Positions 47,562 through 59,124 of a stretch of 64,000 nt of DNA are shown here, piece after piece. The DNA lies in contig CM070874.1 in NCBI GenBank assembly GCA_036365515.1, positions 98,252,442 through 98,316,441 on the forward strand, read 5' to 3'. The notes below the pieces were generated by a model. The model worked only from the letters and a program-made list of their open reading frames with translations. It made no database searches and was not told the origin of the DNA. The position numbers were made by a program, and so were the translations under genes. This DNA comes from Torymus aiolomorphi (taxonomy: Eukaryota > Arthropoda > Insecta > Hymenoptera > Torymidae). Numbering within the stretch: position 1 is the first letter of the stretch; each line of letters starts with the position of its first letter.

Positions 47562-48462
47562 GTATTCTGCTTCAAAAATGCAAATTTTAAATCCAAGGAA
47601 CTGAGGTACAAAGCATTGAACAAAGACAGTTCTCAGGTGCAGTTTCTTGTTTGTCGGTAGTCTATGTCAAGTATTTCAATGTTGAAGCTTTAAAAATTCT
47701 CTATACTTATCAGTACGTAATAAAAACACAAGACTGTTTTTAAAATTAATATACAAATTAAATTCTTTCGTTGTACTATGGCACAATAGAAGTGAAAATT
47801 CTTTAAATATCCAATTCTCGAGAATTTTTAAAATGAGAAATTCCGTAAATTAATTCGTACAAGCAGAGATGCAGCATCGTTGCACCCTTCGGGCTCGCAA
47901 CCCTTATTCCCCTCTTCCCGGAATGAGCAAATGAAAAAGAGATAAGCCTGCGAGAGGGTGCGAAGTAGGAAAAAGGCCCGGACAAAGTATACACAGAATG
48001 CAAAAAAAACGAGAAAAAGCAGGGGAGTGAGAGAGAGAGAATGCAAAAGAAGGAGCATCGCGAGAGAGAAGAACACGCGGGAGACATTAAAGATAAAGCG
48101 CGCTTGCGCAAGGAAGACGTAATGCGGCGCATAAAGGCTCACGCGAGCGCCGCGCCGTCCGTACGGTACTGCGGGGAGACCTTCTGGGTCCAGACACTCG
48201 TTGAGACCCATTAAGTCGCGCGAAAGTGCCGCGAAAATACAGAAAGCACAACCCTCGCGGGGTTAATAACCCGGCGGGCGCGCCGCGGCTGCCCCCGCCT
48301 CCTTTTCCTACTTCATTTCTTGGCTTTTTCCCGTCCCTTTTATTTTGACCATTCCTTTTCATTATTCTCCGCTGAGTATACTTACATGGACCGCAAGCTG
48401 GTTTCACTCTTCTTCTGCCCGGGCGAAGAGCCGAGAAAAAGAGAGAGAGGGAGAGGGAGAAA

Positions 48463-48476
48463 GGGGGGGGGGGGGG
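48463..48476. repeat. Poly-G run
   Basis: Fourteen consecutive G after a GAGAGG-rich stretch. Confidence 0.9.
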
Positions 48477-50773
48477 TAGAACGAGGTATTTATACTCGAG
48501 AAGTGGATTTAATGAGAGGGCAGTTTGCCCATATGCGCGCGGGGCTTGTTTCGCCAGAGTTTGTTTCGGCACGTACTTACCAGTGGATTGATCGCTTCAG
48601 AATTAGTTGAATTCGGACCAAGTTGTCTGAGGTAATTGATCTCTAACGCTGGATTCGTGTTTTAATACTCCCATTAATATATGGACAGAATATTTCAACA
48701 TTTTCTCACTGGACGTGATGGGTTTCTTTTTTTCAATTTATTCACTGCTGCAGTTATGCAGTGCATTTTTTTGCAATATTACACGTGCAAAATAAAATAC
48801 AAACAATATATTTATACGCAATTTTGATTATAGAAGGTTATACTTATTTATGGTATTTATTTAATGAAAATCTCAATAAATATTTTACACAGCATTTAAT
48901 GTATGAAAAACATTATAAATAAAATTTAATAAGCTTTGCATTATTTACATATTTTACAAGAGTTATTATAGAGGTAGAAAAAATATAAATATACTTGTTT
49001 CAATCCTATATACAAAAGATTTAATGCGAATTTCTTTTTACGGTAAAAAATAAATGCCACGCTCCACTCGCAATATAATATGTTACTTCACTTTCAAATG
49101 CGGTTTTACTGACATTACCAACAAGCTATTGTATTCCATGTTGACCCAGTAAAACCTCATTTCCCTGAACGGCCCAACGCCAGCTAGAAACTTAAAACAT
49201 CGCATAACCGCTAAAAACACGACGTAGATATAACGCGCAGCGGCGGTCTTTTTTCAATGAAATATACTCGTGCACATAAAACGAGTCACCGAAATTTTCT
49301 CCAACCACGTACAGCGTAAAAAATTCGTCGACGTTTTAAAGCCGAGTGCGGTACTATTAAAATACACGAATAACACTGTGCCCGCGCGCACTCGCCGAAC
49401 GACGATAACGGAAATAATAATAAAGATAATAATCAGGGTGAAACATAGAAATGAAATATGTACGCGCGGAAAAGCTCTCGCGGCCCAAATGACATATTGC
49501 AGTGGAACAAAAGTCTCGGTCTCCATTCAGCGTTTCCGCGTTTGGGGGATAAAAAAGTTGAAGGGAAAGAGCAAGAGTAAGAGCGTGTTGAGCCAAGAGG
49601 ATACGAAGGATTTGAGGAGGGAAGAAATCGAGAGAAAGAGAGAGGAATGACATCTATCTTTTTTCGAGAGATGCTTATACATTCGAGGAGATTGATATAC
49701 AGCGTCTGCAATACCTCCTCCACGTTGTCGTGGTTTTTCCTGCTAAAACGAAGAAATGAGAAGAGTTCGTCTTTAGCCAGCCAATTTCGTTGATACTCGG
49801 GGATTTTGATGGACAAAAATAGCGAGACCCTTTTGATGGCGCGCTTCCATCCCCGCGAAAGTAGGCCATAAGTCATAAAGCTAATTTGACCGCGTATATA
49901 TGGGATTCACGACGGAACGCGACGTGGCAGATCGATAACGTCCGAGGTATTAGGGATTGTAAAACACTTTTACGATTCAATATCATGATTGAACCAGTTT
50001 CGTTATTTTCAACCTAAGTTCCATGTAGATTGTTATAGTTTTTTAGCTTTTTGTATAATTAGTCATCGTTATCGATACCGATATCACAATTAAACTGGTT
50101 TGTTATCTCCAGTTTTATTCGTATAGGGTAAGTGTGCCAGTTACTGTGCCCTTAAATCATTTTCATTTATAGTAGAGTATAATCATATTTAATCATAAAT
50201 ATCTAAATTTTTATATACAGTTCAATTCATGCTTTTTATTGTTAAACCCACAGTATGACTTAATTATTCTTATAATATATTTAAAATAATTTATTAAATT
50301 TCTCATCGCGATTTCTATGATTTTCTTATCGAAACGCTTAAAAATATGCCTATACGAAAGTGATTGAAAAGCTACAAAAATAACATTTTTCATAATAAAA
50401 AAATAAACTTTATGCTTATAAAACCCATCTAGTTGACAAAAGAACAATAAAAAAGTAGTTTGGATTAATATTATTGTTTAATTTAATATAATCCAGTAAC
50501 TAAAACGAATTTTCGGCATGTTTCTATTACTGTACACAGCAACTGGACAAGTTTTCATGAATGTATTTAGTTACTGTGCCCCCTCGCGGTAGGCTACGCT
50601 AACCATACTTTCTCATGCTTCGTCGCCTGTGCAAGTCAACTTCGACGTTCGTTGCTTACCCACAGAGCAAATAACACAGTTTTTAATATATTTGAAAATA
50701 ATATATTTTATTCCCATCTTTATTTTATTTTCTTCTATAATAAGTAAGTATTTCTATACATAGTAAATCATAG

Positions 50774-50854
50774 CCCTGCTGGAAATCATCCATTTCTCTC
50801 CCATTTTATGAAAGCTAAGTTGAATGAAAACACTAGAAATGATTTCCAGCAGGG
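50774..50854. mobile_element. CCCTGG-family micro-foldback
   Basis: The ends CCCTGCTGGAAATCATCCAT and the inverse ATGATTTCCAGCAGGG bound 81 bp. AG flanks both sides (50772-50773, 50855-50856), again a 2-bp duplication. It is nested in the TA-flanked element. Confidence 0.75.
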
Positions 50855-50979
50855 AGTCTACTAAATATAATAAAAAAAAAACAAATTTCATGTTTAAATA
50901 TATTTTATATAGTTTATGCAGATGCAGATGAGTGAGAAAAAAGACACAAGATTAATTACAGTGTTCAGAATCTAAGGCA

Positions 50980-51128
50980 CAGTAATTAAAACACTGTATA
51001 CTAAGTGACACGCAGTAATTAAAACATTGTACACTAACTGACACACAGTAATTAAAACAATGTACACTAAGTGACACACAGTAATTAAAACAATGTACAC
51101 TAACTGACACACAGTAACTAAATTAATG
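50980..51128. repeat. 33-bp tandem repeat, about 4.5 units
   Basis: CAGTAATTAAAACAATGTAC starts at 50980, 51013, 51046 and 51079, with a partial unit at 51112. Alternate units carry ACTAAGTGACAC and ACTAACTGACAC, a two-unit higher-order pattern. Each unit carries a variant (CAGTAATT) of the CAGTAACT word in the element's ends. Confidence 0.9.
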
Positions 51129-51344
51129 ATACAGTAACTGATGCAAAGGCTTATGCTGTTATTTTATTAATTATTTAATATTCCTTAAATAATATTGTAT
51201 TAAAAAGGTGTTTATTCTGCTCGCAGAATATATAATTATCATATAAAGGTCTTAAGATCATTAAAAATTGAAAAAAAAAATAGTAATTGATTAAATACTA
51301 CGGACATCGCCTTAAGGGGCACAGTAACTGGCACACTTACCCTA

Positions 51345-51686
51345 GGTATATGTTATTAATTATTTTTCTGGAAATACCTGAAAAAAAATCTCTGCGTATA
51401 TAACGATTGTTTTTAGGTAACAGTCTATTTTTCAAATATTGGAATGTCCTTAGATTGCGTTTGTCGAAAACAAACTTTTTCTGAAAGTGCAAACAACTAT
51501 TGCAGAAATTGAAATCCCGTACAAAAATATTTTTCGATCGAAAGGACTGTTGCTTTGACTGAGAATCTGGCACTGAAAGGAGCAAACAAAACTTTTTTCG
51601 AAATAGTGTAATATTCGTAAAAGAGACGGCGTTTTCAAAAGAAATATAAGTTTAACAACTATGCATGTTGTGAACAATCTGTTAAC
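51345..51686. other. AT-rich gap
   Basis: AT-rich with overlapping minus-strand frames of 75-82 codons (51337-51677) without recognisable features. Confidence 0.45.
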
Positions 51687-51738
51687 TGTATATATTGCAT
51701 TTTTGAGATGTGAATTTATCGCCCTCCATATTATTCAT

Positions 51739-52204
51739 GTTTGAAAGATACTTATGGATCAGGATGGGGCTTTTTTAATACAAAAAAAGAGACTTGATCT
51801 TTTTTTCTGTAAATGCTTCAAAGCGACGTTTCGTCGGCTTGGTCTGCCGACCTCTTCAGGCTAGATGTTTATTAAATAAAAATACAGAATTACAAATCAC
51901 GTATAACATTCGGTAAAAAAACCAATGATATATAAAAAAGGAAACGAACCCTATTTACCTTAAACGTTGGCACAAGTCAACGAGTCAAAATTTATAACGA
52001 TGTACAGTCATATTAACACTTACGGCTAGTGGCAAAGAACATTAACGTACATATCAATTTATACACAACGCTATCAAAATAGACGAAAGTATTGAAGTAG
52101 TCAATCATAACAAAAACAATCATGACGTTAGCAGTTAAAATTTCGAAAGTAAAGGAAAATAAATGCGGTTAAGTGTATAAGTATCCTCTTTCTTGTTTTA
52201 TACT
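51739..52204 (-). repeat. Terminal repeat of the Penelope-like element, left copy
   Basis: Starts GTTTGAAAGATACTTATGG and ends near TCTTTCTTGTTTTATACTG. It is the inverse of 53458-53925 with only scattered differences. It lies at the 3' side of the ORF. It contains a hammerhead-like motif in the sense of the ORF. Confidence 0.85.
51811..51866 (-). ncRNA. Hammerhead-ribozyme-like motif, left repeat
   Basis: On the minus strand: core CTGAAGA (51853-51859), a 6-bp stem GTCGGC/GCCGAC, core GAAA (51829-51832), then a GTC cleavage triplet after a very short stem III. Hammerhead motifs with short stem III are known from terminal repeats of Penelope-like elements, where they process the RNA. It is in the sense orientation of the ORF. 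Activity cannot be judged from sequence. Confidence 0.7.
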
Positions 52205-52227
52205 GTGTTTGTTACATTTTATGTGTA

Positions 52228-53457
52228 TCATTTCCGATAAGAGTCTTTTTTATAATTCCGCTCAATGTCTATAATTTTTGTGTCGTCCCAATTAAATTCA
52301 TGATTCAAACTATTTTTGTGGGTGTGTACTACGGACTCGATGTTTTTGTTTTTCTTATGTTCATTGATTCTTGTTTTTAAAGAACGTTTGGTTTCACCAA
52401 TGTACGTAGCTGGGCAATTTTTACAAGTAAATTTGTACACCACACCTGTTTGATCCCATTTGTCAGACTTATCTTTCCCCAATTTAATCACGGAGTTCAT
52501 ATTTTTATTCACTGTGGGAATCGTGGTAATATTGTATTGCTTAAAAATTGAAGAAATTCTTTCGTAATTGTTAGTGAACGGTAATTGAATCTTAGGCATT
52601 TTTTGGAACATTGATTTTTTATGTGTGTTTTTGTTGATGAATTTTGATTTATATTTTAGATACTGTAGACGTGTTTTGATATTTTTATCAATGAAAGTAG
52701 AAGGATACTCATTAAGAATTAACATATTTTTAATTTTTTTCAAATTCTCGAAATGAAATCGCTTGTCTGAAAGTACAATCGCTCTGTCAGTTAAGTTATA
52801 GATGATATTTCTTTTTTGCTGGATTGGATGTTTTGAAAGAAAATTGATTACTCTACTTGAAGAAGTTGGCTTTTGATACCAATTTGTACTAATTCTATTG
52901 TTTTCTTTAATTAAAGTCATATCTAAAAAGCTAATACTATTATTATTTTCTATTTCATATGTGAATTGTAAACTTTTGTGGTATGAATTAAAAATGGAAA
53001 CTACCAGATCAATGTGTTCTCTTTTTATGCACATAATAGTGTCATCAACATATCTATAATAAAAAAGTGGTACACAATTATATTTATTCTTCAAGGTTTG
53101 TAAACACCTTTTTTCCAAATCATCCATAACAATATCAGCAAAGAGTGGAGAGATTGGGGAACCCATCGGTGTACCGTATATTTGTTTGTAAACCTTGTTA
53201 TTGAAAGAGAAGTAAGTGTTGTCATATAAGAAACGGATACACTTTTTTATTTCATCTATGGGAATTAAACATTTGTTCATGATAGAACGTACGCGTTTAT
53301 CGATACTGTCACATACAAGCTCCACCGGAATGCTAGTAAATAATGATTTGACATCTAAAGATAATAAAATGTGCTCATCCTGTAATTTGAAATTCTTTAA
53401 TTTAACTTTTAGTTCAAAACTATTATTGATGTGGGATTCCGGTAACTTAATTGAATC
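52228..53457 (-). CDS. Penelope-like reverse transcriptase/GIY-YIG endonuclease, partial
   Basis: The frame is open for 409 codons from the repeat junction at 53457; the first Met is at 53325, and residue numbers below count from it. Upstream of that Met is LSLDVKSLFTSIP, the RT motif with the first catalytic Asp. Then come GTPMGSPISPLFADI (51-65), RYVDDT with the catalytic DD (91-96), FLDMTL (133-138) and the KPTSSSRVINFLSKHP block (152-167). The C-terminus has YKFTCKNCPATYIGETKR (297-314) followed by R319 and EH (322-323), the GIY-YIG nuclease of Penelope-like elements. Known members use the nuclease to nick target DNA and the RT to copy their RNA. The N-terminal RT region is missing, no frameshift was seen, and the stop falls about 25 bp before the left repeat. 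Confidence 0.9.
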   Translation of the reverse strand, partial: DSIKLPESHINNSFELKVKLKNFKLQDEHILLSLDVKSLFTSIPVELVCDSIDKRVRSIMNKCLIPIDEIKKCIRFLYDNTYFSFNNKVYKQIYGTPMGSPISPLFADIVMDDLEKRCLQTLKNKYNCVPLFYYRYVDDTIMCIKREHIDLVVSIFNSYHKSLQFTYEIENNNSISFLDMTLIKENNRISTNWYQKPTSSSRVINFLSKHPIQQKRNIIYNLTDRAIVLSDKRFHFENLKKIKNMLILNEYPSTFIDKNIKTRLQYLKYKSKFINKNTHKKSMFQKMPKIQLPFTNNYERISSIFKQYNITTIPTVNKNMNSVIKLGKDKSDKWDQTGVVYKFTCKNCPATYIGETKRSLKTRINEHKKNKNIESVVHTHKNSLNHEFNWDDTKIIDIERNYKKDSYRK

Positions 53458-53925
53458 TCAGTATAAACAAGAAAGAGGATATTTATACACTTAACCGCAT
53501 TTATTTTCCTTTACTTTCGAAATTTTAACTGCTAATGTCATGATTGTTTTTGTTATGATTGACTACTTCAATACTTTCGTCTATTTTGATAGCGTTGTGT
53601 ATAAATTGATATGTACGTTAATGTTCTTTGCCACTAGCCGTAAGTGTTAATATGACTGTACATCGTTATAAATTTTGACTCGTTGACTTGTGCCAACGTT
53701 TAAGGTAAATAGGGTTCGTTTCCTTTTTTTATATATCATTGTTTTTTTTACCGAATGTTATACGTGATTTGTAATTCTGTATTTTTATTTAATAAACATC
53801 TAGCCTGAAGAGGTCGGCAGACCAAGCCGACGAAACGTCGCTTTGAAGCATTTACAGAAAAAAAGATCAAGTCTCTTTTTTTGTATTAAAAAAGCTCCAT
53901 CCTGATCCATAAGTATCTTTCAAAC
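53458..53925 (+). repeat. Terminal repeat of the Penelope-like element, right copy
   Basis: Inverted partner of the left copy, ending ATAAGTATCTTTCAAAC. Penelope-like elements are known with terminal repeats in direct or inverted order; this one is inverted. High similarity between copies suggests a fairly recent insertion. Confidence 0.85.
53797..53850 (+). ncRNA. Hammerhead-ribozyme-like motif, right repeat
   Basis: Same motif on the plus strand: CTGAAGA (53805-53811), the GTCGGC/GCCGAC stem, GAAA (53832-53835) and GTC (53837-53839). Because the repeat is inverted, it is antisense to the ORF. All core bases match the left copy. Confidence 0.7.
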
Positions 53926-54136
53926 GTGTATATATTGCAATTAGATTCATATGTAACGTAGATTCAGGTGAAATGCATATTTAGGCTAACAACATATCCG
54001 TTTATTGTAACAATATCAAGTAATATTTCCAAATAGAGAAATTTAAAGAATCTTCATGAAATTGTCGTCAATTATTAAACATATAAAATGTTTGAGGCTG
54101 CTTAGGCCAGTTTTTATAAATTAATAATTGTCCTTA

Positions 54137-54549
54137 AGAGAGTGTCATAGTCCTACTTTACCATTAACCCTCATTTATCGGTAGAAAATGTAAAAATAAT
54201 TAATATAAAAAAAGAATAGCCATTTATGTCTTAAACAAATTTAGTTACCCTACATAATCCAGTAATACATCGTTCTACAAAGTTTCAAGGCAAAAAATCG
54301 ACGATACCCGATGTTTATTCCTGGAACGAAAAATGAACGAAAATGAACGAAATTTCGTTCCAAGAATAAACAAAGGTGACATGGGTTTTTTTTTCTTGAA
54401 AGTATAACAATTTATTCCTGATTTATGCAGGGCAACTGAATTTGTTCAAGACAAAAATCGCTATTCTTTTTTTATATTAAGTATTTTTTCATATTCCGTC
54501 GATAAGATAAAGCAAAGTTAGTATCGTAAAGTACAGTGTGCCACTCCCC
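54137..54549. mobile_element. Foldback element, uninterrupted sister copy
   Basis: The ends AGAGAGTGTCATAG and, inverted, GGGGAGTGGCACAC are flanked by TA (54135-54136, 54550-54551). Arms share AATTAATATAAAAAAAGAAT with its inverse, and the centre is a hairpin of TTCCTGGAACGAAA and its inverse. It matches the outer parts of 21233-23351 across the whole length. At the point where that copy carries its insert, this one reads CAGTAATACATCG. Confidence 0.8.
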
Positions 54550-54551
54550 TA

Positions 54552-55507
54552 AAACTGAATAAAAATGTTCCTTGATCAATAAATCATCACTTCAGATTAA
54601 AAGAATCCGTTGTCAATGACCAAATTGACAACATTGACCAAGCCACCTTCAGTAGTTCGCGCAAATTACACGTTATAACCGAAATTTTGTTACTCAACGA
54701 TAAGAGGAGTAGAAATTAACCAATATCTATAAGCCTTTGCAACAGCAGACTTTTTTACATCCTCAAACCGAGATCGTTGTTTAAAAAATGTTATGTAAGA
54801 AATGGAGTTTGTTGAATATATATCCGATAGCATAATATCACTGTGAAGTAAAACCGATTTGCGAATATTCCCAAAGAAGTAGAACGACAACAATTTGAAA
54901 CTCCATCAGATACATGTAAATCATGTTACTAACTTCCAAGCGAGAGAAAAAGGAAACTTCGAGCCGGCTGCGCTTTAATGTAAAAGTTTCACACTTCCAA
55001 GCTCACCACACGTGCATGCAAACCTGCTCTTTTCACCTATGCGCACATTTGGCATCTGTGTCTGGGTCAAGGCGTTGCATTTTACGCTCGTCGATGCGGC
55101 GTATATCGTTGGCGTGACTCGAAGCGATTTCTCAAGGTGGCCTGACCGCGCGGCCGCCGGAAGCGAAAAGCGCGCAAGGGTAATATATTCTCGGTATTTA
55201 AGAAGTCAGAACGGGCTTACGGCGACTCGCCGCCGTGTCTTTATTCGCGGGCGCGATACGCGCACGCGCGCACTTTTCTTCGCGCCTTCTTTTGGCACAC
55301 GGCTCTTGCAATTTAAGCGTGTCAGCTTTTTTGCCGGTCTGCTTCGTTTCGTGGTGCTTTTCTTTTGCGTATGTAATTTCCGGAAACAGAACTGCTGCCA
55401 GTTCAGGTTGAAATGTGTGCGAGATAACTTTATCGTAGCATCTGCTTTTCTACGATATGGAGTAGTGTGATGCAGTGTTATTACGTCTTCTCTGTATTGT
55501 ATTATTA
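54552..55507. other. Mixed stretch with a CpG-rich island at 55.0-55.5 kb
   Basis: AT-rich up to about 54960, then a CpG-rich island. A 152-codon plus frame (55012-55470) crosses the island; it has a Cys- and Phe-rich end but no domain, and the opposite strand is open too. I do not consider it a gene. Confidence 0.45.
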
Positions 55508-55515
55508 AAAAACGC

Positions 55516-55740
55516 ACGTGTTTGAAATTCCGAACGTTCATAGTGAACGAAATATTAACTTAAAGTTTCTAATTCTGGTTAGAATTCCCCGGAGTGTGGT
55601 TTACTGGTGACTGCAAGAGTGAGAAGTGAAGAAATACAGTTATTACCCGATTTTAAATGCATTAAGTACCCAAATTCGGCTAAATTTGAAAATGGCAAAA
55701 ATCTTTCGTTCACTATGAACGTTCGAAATTTCAAACACCT
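55516..55740. mobile_element. 225-bp TIR element with 8-bp target duplication
   Basis: The left end ACGTGTTTGAAATTCCGAAC continues through GTTCATAGTGAACGAAA; the right end is the inverse. AAAAACGC stands on both sides (55508-55515, 55741-55748). An 8-bp duplication fits hAT-type or P-type elements. No coding capacity. Confidence 0.85.
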
Positions 55741-55748
55741 AAAAACGC

Positions 55749-57245
55749 CCATTCACAAAAATACAGCACAATTAGATATCCATTGATCACGGCAACCGCA
55801 TTGGCTTGGTTTTCTCCAATGTTGCCGCAAATGGACTAAAATTGCACACGACAAGTGGCCTCCATTTTAGTCACTAACTCGCTGCCTTTTTGTTCTTCAT
55901 AAAAATGAGGTACAATCAGTCTGGACAAAAATACGCGAAACGTGGGCTCGTTTAAAAGCGATAATACAAATGGGCGTCGGGTTTCGCTAATGAATAATTA
56001 ATCGAACTGAAGCTATACTAAAAATTCTCGTTAAGCTACCGGATGCCCGACTTTGCCTCGGAATTGATATGAACGAACGTAAAACCGGTAAACAAGCGTA
56101 CATACACTTATAGATCTGTGTGTCTATGACGCAATTGTACTTTAAATTTACATCGACCAGGTATATTTATACAATGAAATTCGTATAGCAAATAAAGAAA
56201 AAGTTAGGCGAGTTACGTTTAATAATGGTGTGAATTCTAAGAAAAATATAAAGTTTCTACATAACAAAGAAACATCTCGTTATAATGTGTGTCATATCAG
56301 GTGAAAAAAAATGTGTCAGAAAAACTTTTTTAATTGTTCACAATTTTTCTAGTATAGTTCGTGATATGAGAAAGAAGAAGACACAGCTATTTACGGATTA
56401 TTTACGGAGCCGATATAGTTTATCTAATAGACCAATACGTTGTATTTGAAGAAGCCAAATGTCAATAAACGGGCATCAGTTTTTCATTTTCTAAAGACAG
56501 TGTTATGACGAATGAATAGTGGTTTGGCGTCGTTTTCAAAATCAATAGGAGATACGCAGGCGCCGCAGTTGACGACTACTACTACTACTGTGACGAGAAA
56601 CTTGACATAACAATTTCAAGGCCGACATTTAATGAATTCATCGACTTTCACGCTTACTTCAATTATGACACCCTTTAACAATTCAGTACTTGAGTCTAAA
56701 AGTAACGCCGATTTAATCGTCTTTCCCTTTTTTTACAGTTATAGCGATTTATATTTTTAACTTAGAATATAAATGGAGAAAAAATAGTTAAAAACCATTT
56801 CATCATGATAGACTATGTTAAATATTCTATAAATTTTAAGAGTTTTCAAGCTCAGATTTACTTTATGCCAAAGTACACAAAATTATAATATTTTAATACG
56901 CTGTTAAAAAAGCACTTAGAAACGCAAAATGTAAACACAATATATCTATGTATATGGAAGTTTTCTGACAGTGTAGAAATAATTTTACAAGTTAAATTAG
57001 TTAATAGTGAATCTGTTCCTGATTAATACTCTTGCAGTATTCTAGGCACGCAGTATTCTAGATACTATATAGTTTCGTGTCTATTGTAGCAACTCCTCGG
57101 GTGACATAGAGCTAATCAGATTGACCACACGGTTTCGTCCTTTATTGAAATATTAATTTATTACAATTTATTATAAATATACCTTTTTGATAATAAGTGA
57201 TGTACTATTTTTACATCAGCTTAATTTAAATTATTTAAAATTGCC
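55749..57245. other. Non-coding stretch without recognisable content
   Basis: Mixed to AT-rich. There is a short (CTA)n run near 56568-56588 and a small duplication of CAGTATTCTAG near 57035-57060. No frame above 60 codons, no element ends found. Confidence 0.5.
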
Positions 57246-57428
57246 ATACCCACGCTATTACTCAAAATTGGGTTCCCGTTTTTCTCAATCAATTTTTATT
57301 TTTAAGAAAAAGGTCTTTGACACGTTTTAAGTTTAATAAAGAACTATAACGTGTCAAAGAGTTTTTTGCTTAAAATTAAAAATTGAATGAGAAAACGGGA
57401 ACGCAATTTTGAGTAATAGGGTGGGTAT
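57246..57428. mobile_element. 183-bp foldback element
   Basis: The ends ATACCCACGCTATTACTCAA and the inverse TTGAGTAATAGGGTGGGTAT; arms of about 85 bp also share CTTTGACACGTT / AACGTGTCAAAG. No target duplication could be fixed. Non-coding MITE by structure. Confidence 0.8.
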
Positions 57429-58890
57429 CGCATCACCTTAATCAAATCTGCAAGAAAAAAATCCTTAAAAAATTAATTATAATTCACCGTCCAATTAAGC
57501 ACACCCCCCATCTAATTTTTCAATTTTTCTCCCAGTAAATTCATATTCGTTCTCTTTAATTAACATGTTCTGACTGATAAGTTTGTAAACAAATTCAACA
57601 CCGAAAGTGGGCTTCATCTTATTACAAAGACAAATTAATTTACACAATACGTCGACGTTCAAGACGCAAATAGCAAGCCCACCTTAATCACGAGCATGTA
57701 TTATTATACACTTCAATAACTTGATAGCTCTTAGGGGCGCAGTAGCAGCAGGCGGCTCAGCCCGTGCGTTTATAGAGGCGCCCAAACGCCAAATACGACG
57801 CGTATCGGGTCACACGGTGACGGTGACTGGCGGGCGAGTCCAACAGGCTGAGCTAGATGGAAGACAATATATGACCGAGCAGGTATAGCATCTTATTAGT
57901 GTGCGTGCAATCAAGCGGCTGTACAACTAGTCACGCATCCTCCTCTGTGCACGAGTGACGAGCGTCGCTCCTGTATATATACAGAGACGCGTGCGCGCGC
58001 GTCTAATGCAGAGATTGGCTATACAGGCGCTGACTTAAGTGCGTACACGCTCTTGATATTGTCTCCATCCTTGTGTTTCGCTGCTGTACGTCTCGAGGAG
58101 CCGAGCGAACGCGCATATAACTCCTCGACACGGATATATACTCGATACAAGCGCTACGCACGCCATGAGCTTAATGAATGCAATCACGTGTGTATTCAGT
58201 TCCTCGTATAGCTCTATAGGTCACGATGCAAAGACCCAGCTTTTGATGTTCTTGGATGTATCATGTGTTGTATTAGTTTTGTATTTCTGCTATTGAAAAT
58301 TGATCCCGCTAAAGCAGATATCATACAAATCTTATAATTAGAATAGCATTTTGAATAGTTTTGGAAAATAATCAAAGCTTAAATTCACGTTGTATTTAAA
58401 TTGTAAATGGAGTCACTGAAATTGTTCAGCTAACAGCGAGAATAACACAATTCTCCAGTATATACACAAAATATATTATTTACCGACGATAATAATTAAA
58501 TTTAAGCTTTAATTGTATTTATTTTATGTTAATCCTTCAATTTTTTAATAAATAATACTGGATATTGTTTTAAATATTGTATTCATATACGTTTTTTCTC
58601 TCTCGTTAATAACGCATAAGTGACATCAAACGACCTAATTTGTACGATAGATCCGCTATATCGTTTTAGGTTAACATCAATTTGTTATTCTTTAATTTGA
58701 TCACAACGATAACCAAATAACAACAATTTTGGTTTACAATCTTTTACGTAGAACATATATTTTAAAAATTGGTATTTATTTTTCAATTAGAATTGTAGCA
58801 TCATATAAAAAATATTAATTGCCACTTTTATTGTTGGATTAAAAATATCGTTCAAAGTTATGCTGTATCACTAGCTTTTCAGCTTTCGAT
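57429..58890. other. AT-rich DNA with one CpG-rich island
   Basis: A CpG-rich island spans about 57700-58240 with GCGCGC and TATATA runs. The rest is AT-rich and empty. Confidence 0.5.
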
Positions 58891-58892
58891 TA

Positions 58893-59122
58893 CTCTCTAA
58901 AGTTGAATTAGTGAAATTGCTCCACCATTTCAATTAGTAGAAAAAACTACTAATTTATTAGTGAATATTCACTATTTCATTAGTGGCTTTTTAAAAACTA
59001 CTAATCAAAATAGTAGTTTTAATAAACTAATAAATGAAATAATGAATATTCACTAATAAATTAGAAGTTTTTTCTACTAATTGAAATGGTGGAGCAATTT
59101 TCACTAATTCAACTTTAGAGAG
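58893..59122. mobile_element. 230-bp TA-flanked foldback built from ATTAGT words
   Basis: The ends CTCTCTAAAGTTGAATTAGT and its inverse, with TA on both sides (58891-58892, 59123-59124). The interior is a chain of ATTAGT/ACTAAT words in both orientations. No coding capacity. Confidence 0.8.
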
Positions 59123-59124
59123 TA

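Larger units (their letters stand above)
46047..50123. other. Non-coding background with large CpG-rich islands
   Basis: CpG-rich islands lie at about 46970-47540, 47870-48620 and 49060-49950, with many open frames on both strands (up to 161 codons, 48087-48572, minus) that follow composition rather than any domain. AT-rich stretches at 46047-46550, 47560-47870, 48620-49060 and 49950-50123 hold nothing recognisable apart from the short direct repeat listed separately. Confidence 0.5.
50126..51342. mobile_element. 1.2-kb TA-flanked TIR element with reiterated terminal motif
   Basis: The ends GGGTAAGTGTGCCAGTTACT and its inverse are identical over about 25 bp, with TA on both sides (50124-50125, 51343-51344). 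The terminal word AGTTACTGTG recurs inside in both orientations (near 50569, in the 33-bp array and near 51131). It contains a CCCTGG micro-foldback (50774-50854). The 78-codon minus frame at 50211-50447 is not recognisable as a transposase. Confidence 0.8.
51700..53926 (-). mobile_element. Penelope-like retroelement with inverted terminal repeats
   Basis: A 13-bp direct repeat TGTATATATTGCA stands on both sides (51687-51699, 53927-53939), read as the target duplication. Inside are two inverted repeats of about 467 bp and, between them, a minus-strand ORF for a reverse transcriptase with a GIY-YIG nuclease. On the left a further 39 bp lie between the duplication and the inverted repeat, like the short tail known next to one terminal repeat of Penelope-like elements. 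The ORF is cut at its 5' end exactly where the right repeat begins, so the copy is 5'-truncated and not autonomous. Confidence 0.85.

Noticed and set aside
48087..48572. 161-codon minus-strand frame in a CpG-rich island
   Set aside because: Low-complexity Arg/Ser/Leu/Pro composition, crossed by poly-G and GA runs, with open frames on the other strand.
50980..51128. 33-bp repeats as a CRISPR-like array
   Set aside because: The units are contiguous with no spacers, the DNA is eukaryotic, and the repeat shares its word with the ends of the surrounding transposon.
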